Source: Planctomycetota bacterium (GTDB lineage Bacteria > Planctomycetota > J058 > JAJDCP01). Taken from it: a DNA stretch of 64,000 bases. This document shows positions 16,195-25,096 of this stretch, in pieces. Below the pieces are notes generated by a model. It was not told the origin of the DNA and made no database searches. It worked only from the letters and a program-made list of their open reading frames with translations. The position numbers and the translations under genes were made by a program. The DNA lies in the NCBI GenBank assembly GCA_029260765.1, contig JAJDCP010000095.1, positions 1-64,000 on the forward strand, given 5' to 3'. How positions within the stretch are numbered: position 1 is the stretch's first letter; the number at the start of each line of letters is the position of its first letter.

Positions 16195-18141
16195 TCAGGC
16201 CACGTGCAGGCCCGATCCCTCGCCGCGGGCCTTCAGGTAGTGGCGCGCGGCTGCCTTCTTGCGACCCTGAGCGCGCAACAGATCCGCCAACTTACGATGA
16301 CAGTCGGAGTAGGTTGGGTCGAGCTTCAGCCCCAGCCGGTAATGGTATTCGGCTTCCTTTTCGCTGCCCTGATGGAAGAACATGTCGGCCAGGTTCTTGT
16401 GGGCGATGGGATTGTCGGGCTCGATGTCGAGCGCCGTGCGGAAGTGGTACTCGGCCTCTTTGTCGCGCTCCTGTTTGTGCATCAGCAGACCGAGGTTGTT
16501 GTGCACTTTCGCGCACTGTGCATCGAGCTTCAGGGCCGTGCGGTAGAGGCGTTCGGCGCGGTCCGTCTCGCCCATATCATCGAGCAGCGCGGCCAGATTG
16601 TTGTGGATGTGGATGTTCCAGGGATCGAGCTTCAACGCCCGCTCGAAGTGGCGTGAGGCACGCTCAGGCTGGCCTTTGCGCAGCAGCAAGGTGGCGAGAT
16701 TGCCGTGAGCCTTGGGGTGGTTGGGATCTGCCTCGAGCGCCCGGCGGAAATGGTCGATGGCCTTGTCGGGACGCTGCTTGGCGAGAATCACGCCCAGATT
16801 GTAGTGCGCTTCACCGTGGCCGTTGGTCAGCTTGAGGATCTTGCGGTAGTGGTGCTCTGATTCACGCTTCTTGTCCATCCCCCGGAAGACACGGGCGAGA
16901 TTGCGATGCGCTTTGATCCGGCGGGGCTGCATGCCGAGACACTTGCGGTAGTGCACCGAGGCGCGCAACAAGTCGCCTTGCTGTTGGTAGATCTCACCGA
17001 GACGGTAGTGCAGCTCAGGGTCATCGTGGCAGACTTGCAGCAGCGTCAGGTAGGGCACCAGAGCCTCTTCCAACTTCGAAGCCCGATAGGCCCTGTCGCC
17101 CAGAGTGCGCTCTGTTCGCAGTCGCTGCAGCATCGTATAGAGCGTGGCCGCACAGACAAGCATCACGAAGGCTGCCAGAATCAGGCCCAGGGACAGGCTT
17201 CCCAGGAGCGAAAAGCCAAACCAGAAGAAACTCGCCACCAGGGCCGGGATTGCCGGCATCATCCACCAGCGCAACGTCCCGCGGACCAGATCCGCGAAAG
17301 CCGGTTGGCGTACCTCTTCGCTCTCTTTCTCGAGCAGCCCTTGTTTGATCTCCACCAGCGCTCTTTTCAGCGCGGCCGCGTTGGGATACCTGCGCGCAGG
17401 ATTGCGGCTGAGGCCCTTCAACAACTGGGACCGGAACACCTTCGGAATCAGCCGCTCGTCGATAGTGGTCGGCTCTTGGCCAGTCAGGCAGCGGTAGAGG
17501 ACCGCGCACACACTGTAGAGGTCGGTGCGGCCATCAGCGGCGCGCCCTTCTCTCTGCTCGGGGGCGAGATAGGCGCCCAGTTTCTGCACGACGAAGTCGG
17601 GCCGATGGGCATAGCCAAAGTCCGACAGCTTGGCGTTGCCTTTCTTGGAGAAGAGGATGTTGTGCGGGTTGATCAGCCCGTGGATCACTCCGACCTGGTG
17701 GGCAGCTTCCAGGGCGCTGGCCACGGCCATCCCCACATCGCAGACCTGAATATCCTCGAGCAGACCGCTTCCCATGCGTTGGGCGAGGTTGCGGTCCATC
17801 AGCCGCATGACCAGATAGGACCCGCCCGAGTCTTCTCCCAGGTCAAGGACCGCAACGATATTCCGGCATTCCAAAGACTTGAGCGAGCGCACCTCCCATT
17901 CGAGGTATTTCATGTCGACGTCTTGGGCCAGGCGCTTGAAGATCACGGTGCGAGGATTCTTCAGATCCTTCGCCTGAAAGGCAGCGTGATGGTCGCCGAG
18001 CGGCCGCCCGAGCTGGTACCGCCCGCGACCGCGCACGGCTCCCTGGCCGAACTGTGAGATCGGCTCCGCCTGCTTCTCTGACTGCCGTGCCAACCAAACA
18101 CTCCCAGCGGCGGGACTTTTGCCGAAAACACTCCGAACCAT
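16195..18141 (-). CDS. TPR-containing membrane pseudokinase
   Basis: A 648-aa protein with a kinase-like domain (about 40-280), two closely spaced membrane segments (about 300-345: a PALVASFFWFGFSLLGSL part and a LGLILAAFVMLVCAATLY part) and about eight TPRs to the C-terminus, with unit spacing of 34 residues and ANLLL/NLA-type positions. The lysine strand is VIFKRL (K69) and DFG is intact at 174-176, but the catalytic loop reads HGLINPHN (154-161), where HRDLKPxN is expected. The catalytic Asp and the Lys after it are both missing, and the glycine loop is not recognisable. It is therefore probably a pseudokinase acting as a scaffold or sensor. The start at ATG 18141 lacks a strong ribosome site, so a slightly internal start is possible. 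It is divergent from the amidotransferase-like gene. Confidence 0.85.
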   Translation of the reverse strand: MVRSVFGKSPAAGSVWLARQSEKQAEPISQFGQGAVRGRGRYQLGRPLGDHHAAFQAKDLKNPRTVIFKRLAQDVDMKYLEWEVRSLKSLECRNIVAVLDLGEDSGGSYLVMRLMDRNLAQRMGSGLLEDIQVCDVGMAVASALEAAHQVGVIHGLINPHNILFSKKGNAKLSDFGYAHRPDFVVQKLGAYLAPEQREGRAADGRTDLYSVCAVLYRCLTGQEPTTIDERLIPKVFRSQLLKGLSRNPARRYPNAAALKRALVEIKQGLLEKESEEVRQPAFADLVRGTLRWWMMPAIPALVASFFWFGFSLLGSLSLGLILAAFVMLVCAATLYTMLQRLRTERTLGDRAYRASKLEEALVPYLTLLQVCHDDPELHYRLGEIYQQQGDLLRASVHYRKCLGMQPRRIKAHRNLARVFRGMDKKRESEHHYRKILKLTNGHGEAHYNLGVILAKQRPDKAIDHFRRALEADPNHPKAHGNLATLLLRKGQPERASRHFERALKLDPWNIHIHNNLAALLDDMGETDRAERLYRTALKLDAQCAKVHNNLGLLMHKQERDKEAEYHFRTALDIEPDNPIAHKNLADMFFHQGSEKEAEYHYRLGLKLDPTYSDCHRKLADLLRAQGRKKAAARHYLKARGEGSGLHVA

Positions 18142-18226
18142 TGTTGGCCAAGCGGCAACACTTTTCCATACCTAGTACCTTGTTGCATCATGTCGTCTGC
18201 CGTCCCCTCCAGCTTGAGGAAACCCG

Positions 18227-18991
18227 ATGGACGCTCCGCTCCGTATCGGTCTCAGCGCCTGCTTCCTGCATCCGGACCCAGAGCGCAAGCTCTTCCGCAA
18301 TATGACCCTGCTCTATATGGAGAAGGCGATGGTCGATTGGTTGCTGGCGGCTGGGGTGCTGCCGTGGCTGATTCCGCCTGCCAGCGCTGGCTTCCATCCG
18401 CGGGAATTGCTCGGGCTTGTCGACGGCCTGCTCGTGCAGGCAGGCTCCGACGTCGCGCCGCCATCGTACGGGCAGCAGCCCCTCAAGCCGGAGTGGGAAG
18501 GCGATGCGGTACGCGACGCGTATGAGATCGAGTTGATCCTCGAGAGTCTCGAGAGACGCCTGCCGGTTTTCGGCGTCTGCCGGGGGCACCAGGTCTTGAA
18601 CGTGGCCCTCGGCGGCAGCCTGGTGCAGGACATTCCGCGCCAGCTGCCGGATGCCATCGTGCACCGCGACCCAGACGTGTACGAACGACACGGCCATCAG
18701 GTGCGCTTGCTTGAGGGGGGCCGGCTGCGGGAGCTCTATGGGGTCGAGAGCGGCTGGGTCAACTCCGTGCACCACCAAGCCATCGACGCGCTCGCGCCCG
18801 GCCTGGTGGTTGAGGCCCGCTGCGAGCCCGACGGCTTGATCGAGGCGGTACGCCTGCGGGCAGACAGCTTCGCCTGCGGAGTTCAATGGCACCCGGAGTT
18901 CCAGCGCTCCAGCGGCACGGGAGGTCTCTCTTTCGCCCCGCTGCTCGACGACTTCTTGGCGGCGGCCCGTGAGTACCGGGAGGCCCGCTAG
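18227..18991 (+). CDS. Class I glutamine amidotransferase-like hydrolase (peptidase C26 / PuuD family)
   Basis: A 254-aa cytoplasmic enzyme of the gamma-glutamyl-gamma-aminobutyrate hydrolase family, which hydrolyses gamma-glutamyl amides such as the polyamine-degradation intermediate. The nucleophile elbow is FGVCRGHQVLN (Cys near 122), and the catalytic His/Glu pair is in GVQWHPEFQ near residue 222. SVHHQAID is the family segment between them. Length and motif order fit the family (about 250 aa). ATG 18227 has AGGAAA seven bases upstream. No other polyamine genes are nearby, so the substrate is only inferred. Its stop codon overlaps by four bases with the stop of the convergent kinase-FGE gene. 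Confidence 0.9.
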   Translation: MDAPLRIGLSACFLHPDPERKLFRNMTLLYMEKAMVDWLLAAGVLPWLIPPASAGFHPRELLGLVDGLLVQAGSDVAPPSYGQQPLKPEWEGDAVRDAYEIELILESLERRLPVFGVCRGHQVLNVALGGSLVQDIPRQLPDAIVHRDPDVYERHGHQVRLLEGGRLRELYGVESGWVNSVHHQAIDALAPGLVVEARCEPDGLIEAVRLRADSFACGVQWHPEFQRSSGTGGLSFAPLLDDFLAAAREYREAR

Positions 18992-21900
18992 TGGGCCTTC
19001 AAGCTGCGCGCCAGCCGCAGGCCGCGGTAGCCGTGCGCGCGGCTGAGGTTCGGGAACGAGCGGCAGGCCGACCGGCAGAACTCGGGGAAGGAAATCCAGC
19101 AGCCGCCCCGGAACACGTGCCGCTCGCCGCTCTCCGGGCCGATGGGGTCGACGGCGTCGACGCCGATCTCCGCGCTGTACCAGTCGTGGCACCACTCTGC
19201 CACGTTGCCGTGCATATCGTACAGGCCCCACGGGTTGGGCGCGAAGCTGCCGCTGGGGAGCGTGGTGTCACGGAACAGCCCAGGTTTGCCGTCCTGCTCT
19301 TCAAGGCTGCCGTCGAAGTTCGCTTGGTCTGTGTGTAAGCGGCGGCCCACAGAGAAAGCGCTCGTGGTTCCCGCGCGGCTGGCGTATTCCCATTCCGCCT
19401 CGGTGGGAAGCCGCCACCCCTCGCTGTCCAAACCGAGGAAGCGGACATTCTCCCCCTCCACCTCATAGGCACGTGTCAAGCCATCGATGTCCGACAGGGC
19501 GTTGCAGAAGCGGACAGCGTCGATCCAACTGACGGTCTCGACGGGCAGCTCGGCAGAGCTGTCGAAGCGCGACGGATTGCTGCCCATGACTTGCACCCAG
19601 AGCTGCTGGCTGACCTCGTTGGCCCCGAGATAGAAGGGGTGCGTCAGGGTGACCTCGTGGCGGAGCTCATCCGTTTGCTCGCCTGCTTCCGCGGCCGCTG
19701 AGCCCATCGTGAAGCCGCCTGGCGGCAGCAGCACGACACGCACATCCATCGAGTTGCGCGCCGCCACAGGCAACCCGCGCGCGCGGGCCAAAGCACGCTG
19801 CGCTTCGGTCGGGGCAAACCAGGCCGTTTCCTCGAAAAGGCCCCGCACGGGGGGTTCGATACCGAAGTGCTTCAGCATCAGATCCGCGAACTTCCGGGTC
19901 TCACGGATCAGGTCAAAGGCCTCGTTCTCCTCGATGAAGGCCAAGTCATCCTCCCCATTCTCGAGCGCCAGGCCCAGGTTGCGCAGGCCAGCATCCAGCG
20001 AATCGAGCATACACCAGGCCGTGGCGAGGTTCAGGTAGGGGATCGGCTCTTCCGGATAGATCACCGTGCACGCATCGAAACTCTCAATCGACGCTTGGAA
20101 TCGCTCCTCCTCAAAGGCCTCGATACCCGCCTCGAAAAAGTCAAAAAAGACCGTATCACGCAGGTCCTCGCTCAGCCAGACGACCATCGGCCGCGCATTG
20201 CCTGCGACATCGAAGACCTCCAGCTCAAAGCGTGAGCGCTCGGCAGGAAGCGCAAAACGCACCTCGGCTCCAAGGCCCCGCACCGCCACCCGCTTCCCGT
20301 CAAGGCTGTAGGCCGCAAGCTCTTCATCGGCGTCGAGCTCGAAGACCACTTCCAAACCCTCCAGCCGCGGCGGGCTGTGGGTCACGCTGGGTGGTGTGCT
20401 GTCGATGTGCACATGCAGCGTCAAGCCAACCCGGTGCCCGACCGCGTCATAGGCGAACACCTCGATCTCGCGGAAACGGCCCTCCTCAAGCAGCAGCAGG
20501 CGCCGGTATTCCCCGTCGACGAGCTCCGCGGGCTCGCCTCCGATCTCGACCCGGACAGCACCTTCGACCGCCAGACGCACCCACAGGCTCTCGCTCCGTA
20601 GCAATGCCAGGTCGGCGGGATGCAACAGGCGCAGCGAGGGGGGCTCGGTGTCGACCGAAACCCGGAGACTGTCCACGTACACGGCGTCATCGGGGCCGGT
20701 TACGCGCACGAGAAGCAGCTGATGGGCCCCCTCGGGCAACGAGAGCCTCCGGCTGTAGAGGCCCCCACTCACCGCGTTCGCCACCTTTCCCTGCACTTCA
20801 ACCAGCCGGGGCTCGAGGTCCTCTACGGAGACCCTTACCTCGAACGGCTGCTCGGTCACCCAGCGACCCGCCCGGGGCGTCAGAATGCGGACGCGCGGTG
20901 CGCGAGGCTGCGGATGGGCAGGCCCTTCAGTGGGCTCGCCTGCGCCACCCAGCTGCGCGTTGGCCAGCAGCCCGAACAGCAGCATCAGCAACCCCGTGCC
21001 GGCGACCAGGATCAGCCATCGCGGCGGTCCCGAACGCCCCTTCGGGAGCTCGGACAAGGATCCGCCCACGCGATGCCGCCCGCTGCGGCGGATGCGGGCA
21101 GGGCGCGCAGCCGCGGGTGCTGCGGGAGCGATACTGACCTCGACCACGGGTGCCACCGTTGGATTCACCACCGGGAGCGCGGCGGCCTCGGAAAGGGACG
21201 CCGATTCTTGTACCGGCGCGGCAGTCGAAGCGGAGACTTCGAGCTTGACGTCCGAGTCGTGCAGCTCGATACCACGAACTGCAGCCTCGGGTACCGGCGC
21301 GGGCGGTGCCGAGGATGCGGAGACACTGATCTCGATGACAGGAGTCGGATCCGCAGCACGTAGCGGAGGAACATCGCCGATCTCGAGCTTGATGTCCGAG
21401 TCCGGAACGGGAATCTCGAACGCAGCTGAGGCCTTCAGCGCCTCGCTGCTGGCCGCCAGCGGGCCGTAGGTGACATGGGTGATGTTGCGCGAGGAGACAT
21501 CGCCGCCCTTCAGCTCGTTTCCTGCCAGTGCAGCCAGTCTCAGCGCCAGTTCTTCTCCGCTTTGGGGACGATCGTTGGCGTCTTTGGCCAACAAGGACTC
21601 CAGCAGGTCGGCCATCGTCTGCGAGGTCTCAGGCCGCCATTGCCGAATGGTCGGGATGGGGTCCATCAAGTGTTTGACCAGCAGGTTGGCTGCCGAAGGG
21701 TCTTGATACGGCGGCACACCTGCCAGCAACTCGAACAACACGCAACCCAAGGCATACAGGTCGGAGCGCTGATCATGGGCAGCATTCTGCATGCAGGTTT
21801 CTGGTGCTTGGTACAGTGGGCTCCCGACCAGCATGCGCTGGGACGAGATCTGCTGTTCGGGGGCCAGACCGAAGCCCCCCACCACCAACCGGCCGTTCTT

Positions 21901-22326
21901 CGTCAACAACAGGTTCTCGGGCCTCAGGTCGCGATGCCCCACTCCCACTGCCGCCGCGGCGGCGACCGCCAGGGCTGCCTGATGGATGTAGGCCGCTGCC
22001 CGCACCTCGAGCTGCCGGCCCTCCCGGTCGAGCAGACCGCGCAAGGATCCGCCCCGCGCATCGCGCATCGCTATGCAGTACAGCGAATGACTCTTGAAGA
22101 CCTTGTAGACGTGCAATAGGTGCGGATTCTGCAGCCGCTCAAGCATCTGCAGCTGACCCAGCAGCTGGCTGATCCGGTCGGCCGGCAGATCGTCAGGCAG
22201 CACCCGAAGCACGACAGGCTCGGCATCCCTCAGGCTCGTGCCCCGGTACACTGTGCCCCGCGGCCCCTCGCCGAGCATGGTGTCGAAGCTGTAGCCGGCG
22301 TGTGTCTCGCCAAGAAAGGAGGCCAT
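18988..22326 (-). CDS. Kinase-like (probable pseudokinase) membrane protein with C-terminal FGE/SUMF1-like domain
   Basis: A 1112-aa protein. The kinase-like domain (about 10-260) has a glycine loop (GEGPRGTVYRG, 19-29), HRDLRPEN (131-138) and an APE (LYQAPE). However, the nucleotide lysine is Arg in VVLRVL (R41), and DFG is GFG (151-153), so it is probably inactive or severely impaired. A Pro/Ala/Ser-rich linker holds three copies of an I-ELHDSDVKLEV-like motif. A membrane helix (LILVAGTGLLMLLFGLLA) follows, then two beta-rich repeats, an alpha-helical part and a full FGE/SUMF1 fold (LLPPGGFTMGS, WRLPTEAEWEYASRAG, WGLYDMHGNVAEWCHDWY, FRGGCW). The FGE part is more canonical than in the kinase at 3.7 kb. 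It lies 38 nt after the DUF1579-like gene, probably in one operon. Confidence 0.87.
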   Translation of the reverse strand: MASFLGETHAGYSFDTMLGEGPRGTVYRGTSLRDAEPVVLRVLPDDLPADRISQLLGQLQMLERLQNPHLLHVYKVFKSHSLYCIAMRDARGGSLRGLLDREGRQLEVRAAAYIHQAALAVAAAAAVGVGHRDLRPENLLLTKNGRLVVGGFGLAPEQQISSQRMLVGSPLYQAPETCMQNAAHDQRSDLYALGCVLFELLAGVPPYQDPSAANLLVKHLMDPIPTIRQWRPETSQTMADLLESLLAKDANDRPQSGEELALRLAALAGNELKGGDVSSRNITHVTYGPLAASSEALKASAAFEIPVPDSDIKLEIGDVPPLRAADPTPVIEISVSASSAPPAPVPEAAVRGIELHDSDVKLEVSASTAAPVQESASLSEAAALPVVNPTVAPVVEVSIAPAAPAAARPARIRRSGRHRVGGSLSELPKGRSGPPRWLILVAGTGLLMLLFGLLANAQLGGAGEPTEGPAHPQPRAPRVRILTPRAGRWVTEQPFEVRVSVEDLEPRLVEVQGKVANAVSGGLYSRRLSLPEGAHQLLLVRVTGPDDAVYVDSLRVSVDTEPPSLRLLHPADLALLRSESLWVRLAVEGAVRVEIGGEPAELVDGEYRRLLLLEEGRFREIEVFAYDAVGHRVGLTLHVHIDSTPPSVTHSPPRLEGLEVVFELDADEELAAYSLDGKRVAVRGLGAEVRFALPAERSRFELEVFDVAGNARPMVVWLSEDLRDTVFFDFFEAGIEAFEEERFQASIESFDACTVIYPEEPIPYLNLATAWCMLDSLDAGLRNLGLALENGEDDLAFIEENEAFDLIRETRKFADLMLKHFGIEPPVRGLFEETAWFAPTEAQRALARARGLPVAARNSMDVRVVLLPPGGFTMGSAAAEAGEQTDELRHEVTLTHPFYLGANEVSQQLWVQVMGSNPSRFDSSAELPVETVSWIDAVRFCNALSDIDGLTRAYEVEGENVRFLGLDSEGWRLPTEAEWEYASRAGTTSAFSVGRRLHTDQANFDGSLEEQDGKPGLFRDTTLPSGSFAPNPWGLYDMHGNVAEWCHDWYSAEIGVDAVDPIGPESGERHVFRGGCWISFPEFCRSACRSFPNLSRAHGYRGLRLARSLKAH

Positions 22327-22364
22327 CGAAGCTCCAGCAGCCGCGCACGGCTCGTCGCCTGCAC

Positions 22365-22880
22365 TCAGGCCCGCGCGTAGCGGAATTCCATCGACTTGAC
22401 CGCCTCTTCACCGCTGCCGAAGTACATTTCCAGCGTGTGATGGTCTTCGTCGACCAACGTGATCCGAGAGGTCTTCTCGACCGGCTCGCCCGTCTCGGGG
22501 TTCAGCAGTTCGCCCGTCATCGTCCAGACTTTGCCAGAATCATCGAGATCCCCTGTCTCGAACTGCATGACTGTACTGGCGTTGTCGATCCAGAAGCCCT
22601 CGTAGCGCTCGATGATCTTGTTGTATCCCCAGAAACCGCGCCCTCCTAAGGATGGGTAAGGTCCGTCAATGGGATCCCCGGTGTAGTGCATCTTGAGGTA
22701 GCGGCCGCCGAGATCCCAGGCATTGACCATCGTACCTGTCGACAACAGCGGCTCGTCCGCCCCCATCCAGAGGCGCACTTCGGCTTTGAAAGTGCCAGCG
22801 AAGGGCTCGAGCTTCTGGTGCGCCTCGCCCGGCGCGGACATGGCAGCAAACGCCTCTTCAGGCGACTGGGGTTCGGACAT
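22365..22880 (-). CDS. DUF1579-family protein
   Basis: A 171-aa soluble protein of the DUF1579 type. The opening with a HQKLEPFAGTF block and a following VRLWMGADEPLLSTGTM is typical of this beta-barrel-like family, as are GRYLKMHYTG, FWGYNK and the C-terminal TLVDEDHHTLEMYFG. The start ATG 22880 has AGGAGA seven bases upstream, a better choice than the TTG at 22937 in the open frame. No signal peptide is seen. The function of the family is unknown. It is the upstream partner of the pseudokinase-FGE gene and divergent from a sulfotransferase. Confidence 0.85.
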   Translation of the reverse strand: MSEPQSPEEAFAAMSAPGEAHQKLEPFAGTFKAEVRLWMGADEPLLSTGTMVNAWDLGGRYLKMHYTGDPIDGPYPSLGGRGFWGYNKIIERYEGFWIDNASTVMQFETGDLDDSGKVWTMTGELLNPETGEPVEKTSRITLVDEDHHTLEMYFGSGEEAVKSMEFRYARA

Positions 22881-23036
22881 GGCGATTCTCCTATTACGGA
22901 CCCAGCCCATTCCAACCGACGCTCGCACATTTGGCAAGCCGTTTCATGCCCCTTGCGGCAACCGCCAGACGCAGGCAACCCGATTTCTGCGACTGCCTGT
23001 TGCTTCGACGGCTGCGTGCGGCATGGCGCGCTGCCA

Positions 23037-23065
23037 TTGAAGCGTCCCTCAAGCTGTGCCACAAT
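23037..23065 (+). promoter_or_regulatory. Candidate sigma-70 promoter for the sulfotransferase
   Basis: TTGAAG (23037-23042), a 17-bp spacer and CACAAT (23060-23065) lie just before the start region. Each element matches 4/6, so the call is weak but the spacing is ideal. Confidence 0.3.
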
Positions 23066-23086
23066 CGTCCCGGAGGCGAAGTGCGC

Positions 23087-24109
23087 ATGGACGTCGACGG
23101 CATCGTGGTGCTGGGCATGCACCGCAGCGGCAGCTCGTTGCTGGCCGAGCTGGCCATGCGTTGGGGGGCGGGCATGCCTCCCGAAGCTGAGTTGGTACCC
23201 GCCAACGGCTGGAATCCACGCGGGTACTGGGAACCGCAGGCGCTGGTGGATTTCAACCGCGCGCTGCTCGAACGGCTCGACGCTTCCTGGCTGCTGCCCC
23301 CGGACCCGGCCGCGTTGGTAGAGGCAGCGCACGATGCGAAGTTGGTCGAAGCTGCCCGTGGGCTGCTCCGCAAGGCCCGCTCCACGGGAGCGCAGCCGTG
23401 GCTCTGGAAGGATCCCAGGCTGCCCTTTCTGCTCCCCTTCTGGCAGCCGATCTGGGGACGCGTGGCCTGCCTCATCTCGATACGCCACCCACAGGGTACA
23501 CTGGCTTCGCTGCGGCGCCGCGACGGCTTCCCCGAGACACGCAGCCAGCTACTCTGGCAGTGCAGTTACCACGAGCTCCTGCGAAGGCTCGACACCGAGG
23601 CTCCGCGGTGCTTCGTGCGCTATGAGGCGTTGCTGGCCGACCCGGCGGCCGAGTCTGCCCGGCTGGCGGATTTTCTGGACCGTTGCTTTGCACGCGCGCC
23701 ATCCACCGAGACCCGCCACGCCATGCGCGGTGCGGTCCAGCCGCAGCTCGACCACTCTCGCGGTGTGCCTGCGGAGGCCTTGCAGCCGGCGGTCGAAGGC
23801 TTGTATGCCGAGCTCTGCCGGCGGGTGCACGAACCCGAGCTGCCCTTCTCGGCCGAGGACTGGGCCCCCGAGCCCGCCTGGTGGCGTGACCACCTGGCCG
23901 CGCTGCGTGAACAGGAGCTGCTGGCTGGCCGCAACGCCGAGCTGGAAACAGACCTGAGCCGCGAGCGGACCACCCGGCTCGAGCTGGAAGCTCGGTTGCA
24001 GGCATACGAAGACGAGAGGCGCAGCCAAGGACCGCCGCCGAACGCCAGGCCAGGTCCCCTGGAGCGTGCTCTGGACAATCTGCGGCGCTGGTGGGAAGCC
24101 GCCCGCTGA
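23087..24109 (+). CDS. Sulfotransferase-like P-loop protein
   Basis: A 340-aa protein with the 3'-phosphoadenylyl-sulfate loop GMHRSGSSLL near residue 10 and the second phosphate-binding region LISIRHPQGTLASL (about 125-138), the two hallmarks of sulfotransferases that modify carbohydrates, proteins or lipids. The central WLWKDPRLPFLLPFW is also typical. The C-terminal ~70 residues are a short charged coiled coil (EQELLAGRNAELETDL), which may mediate dimerisation. ATG 23087 follows GGAGG by ten bases; GTG 23081 would add two residues and has a tighter spacing. The open frame to 22931 is rejected because it overlaps the divergent promoter region. Acceptor unknown; no glycosyltransferase neighbours. 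Confidence 0.8.
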   Translation: MDVDGIVVLGMHRSGSSLLAELAMRWGAGMPPEAELVPANGWNPRGYWEPQALVDFNRALLERLDASWLLPPDPAALVEAAHDAKLVEAARGLLRKARSTGAQPWLWKDPRLPFLLPFWQPIWGRVACLISIRHPQGTLASLRRRDGFPETRSQLLWQCSYHELLRRLDTEAPRCFVRYEALLADPAAESARLADFLDRCFARAPSTETRHAMRGAVQPQLDHSRGVPAEALQPAVEGLYAELCRRVHEPELPFSAEDWAPEPAWWRDHLAALREQELLAGRNAELETDLSRERTTRLELEARLQAYEDERRSQGPPPNARPGPLERALDNLRRWWEAAR

Positions 24110-24117
24110 GCGCAACT

Positions 24118-25089
24118 CTACTCCGGATCGGGCCATGGCAACCGGAAGCGCTCCAAGCTGAACAGGCGGTGCTCTCCCTTCCGGATCCCCAGCACCTCGA
24201 GCTCCAGCCCTTCGCCTCCCAACACAACCTCTATGAAGTGGAAGGGCCGCAGGCTGGGCCCGGAGTACAGGTCGGCGTGGCGCTGCTCTGCTTCAGGCAA
24301 CAAAGCAGCCCGCGGCCCCCCTCCTCCGCCGCTGACCAGAAAGCAGCGCTGCTGCTGTTCAAAGCGCTCGTAGTTGTGGACATGACCGCTGACCAGTGCC
24401 AGTGTCTTGCGTGCGGCGAAGAAGTCGGGCAGCAGGTCACGAGCCACATGCAGCTCGTCTCCCGTCACGGTGCTGTTGGTGAACGGCGGGTGGTGTGCGC
24501 AGACCAGGACTCCCCGCACGGTGGGGTCCGCGTCAAGCTGCGCGAGCGTGCGGGCGAACCAGACCCGCTGCCGCTGCCAAGCTTCGGGACCGAGCGGGCC
24601 CTGGTTGGAGTCGAGCAGAAGCACCACCAGCGGCCCATGACGCAAGCTGGTCCATGTCTGCGCGGAGAGCCGGGGGAAACGCCTGCGGAGCGCGCCCAGT
24701 GCCAACCGGTCGTCGCCCCAGTATTCATGGTTCCCCAAGACGGGAAACAGCGGGATACCGCCGGCACGCAGTGGTTCCAGCAAGACGTCGAGCTGCTGCC
24801 ATTGGCCCAGATCGGCCGCGTTGAAGACCAGATCGCCCAGCCCGACCACAAAGTCGGGCTGGCGCGCAGCCACGGCAGCCACAATCGCCGTCCGCTCAGG
24901 GTCGTTCTGCTCGCGCCAGAACTCGAGCCAGGAGGTGCGTTGCAGGTCGCCCAACAAACAGAAACGCCCGGAAGAACCGGGCGCGCGGGGATAGTCGGGC
25001 ACGGCGATCCAGCGGCTGCCCAGACAGCCCTGGAAGCAGCTCAGCAGTGCGCAGGCGAGCAACGGCAAACCCGTCTGCCTGAGCACCAC
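24118..25089 (-). CDS. Metallophosphoesterase, probable lipoprotein
   Basis: A 323-aa calcineurin-like phosphoesterase. Dinuclear-metal motifs are in order: GDLQRT (first Asp), GLGDLVFNAADL, LGNHEYWG, AHHPPF and GHVHNYERF, matching the purple-acid/calcineurin pattern GD, GD, GNHE, H and GHxH. The N-terminus with GTG 25089 gives a signal sequence (RQTGLPLLACALLSCFQGC) with lipobox candidates LLSC or FQGC, so it is probably anchored in the envelope. The open frame upstream to 25230 overlaps the end of ppdK and is Ser/Arg-rich, so it was not used. Only eight bases separate it from ppdK, which makes cotranscription likely. Substrate unknown (phosphomonoesters, nucleotides or phospholipids). Confidence 0.85.
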   Translation of the reverse strand: MVLRQTGLPLLACALLSCFQGCLGSRWIAVPDYPRAPGSSGRFCLLGDLQRTSWLEFWREQNDPERTAIVAAVAARQPDFVVGLGDLVFNAADLGQWQQLDVLLEPLRAGGIPLFPVLGNHEYWGDDRLALGALRRRFPRLSAQTWTSLRHGPLVVLLLDSNQGPLGPEAWQRQRVWFARTLAQLDADPTVRGVLVCAHHPPFTNSTVTGDELHVARDLLPDFFAARKTLALVSGHVHNYERFEQQQRCFLVSGGGGGPRAALLPEAEQRHADLYSGPSLRPFHFIEVVLGGEGLELEVLGIRKGEHRLFSLERFRLPWPDPE

Positions 25090-25096
25090 CTGCCGC

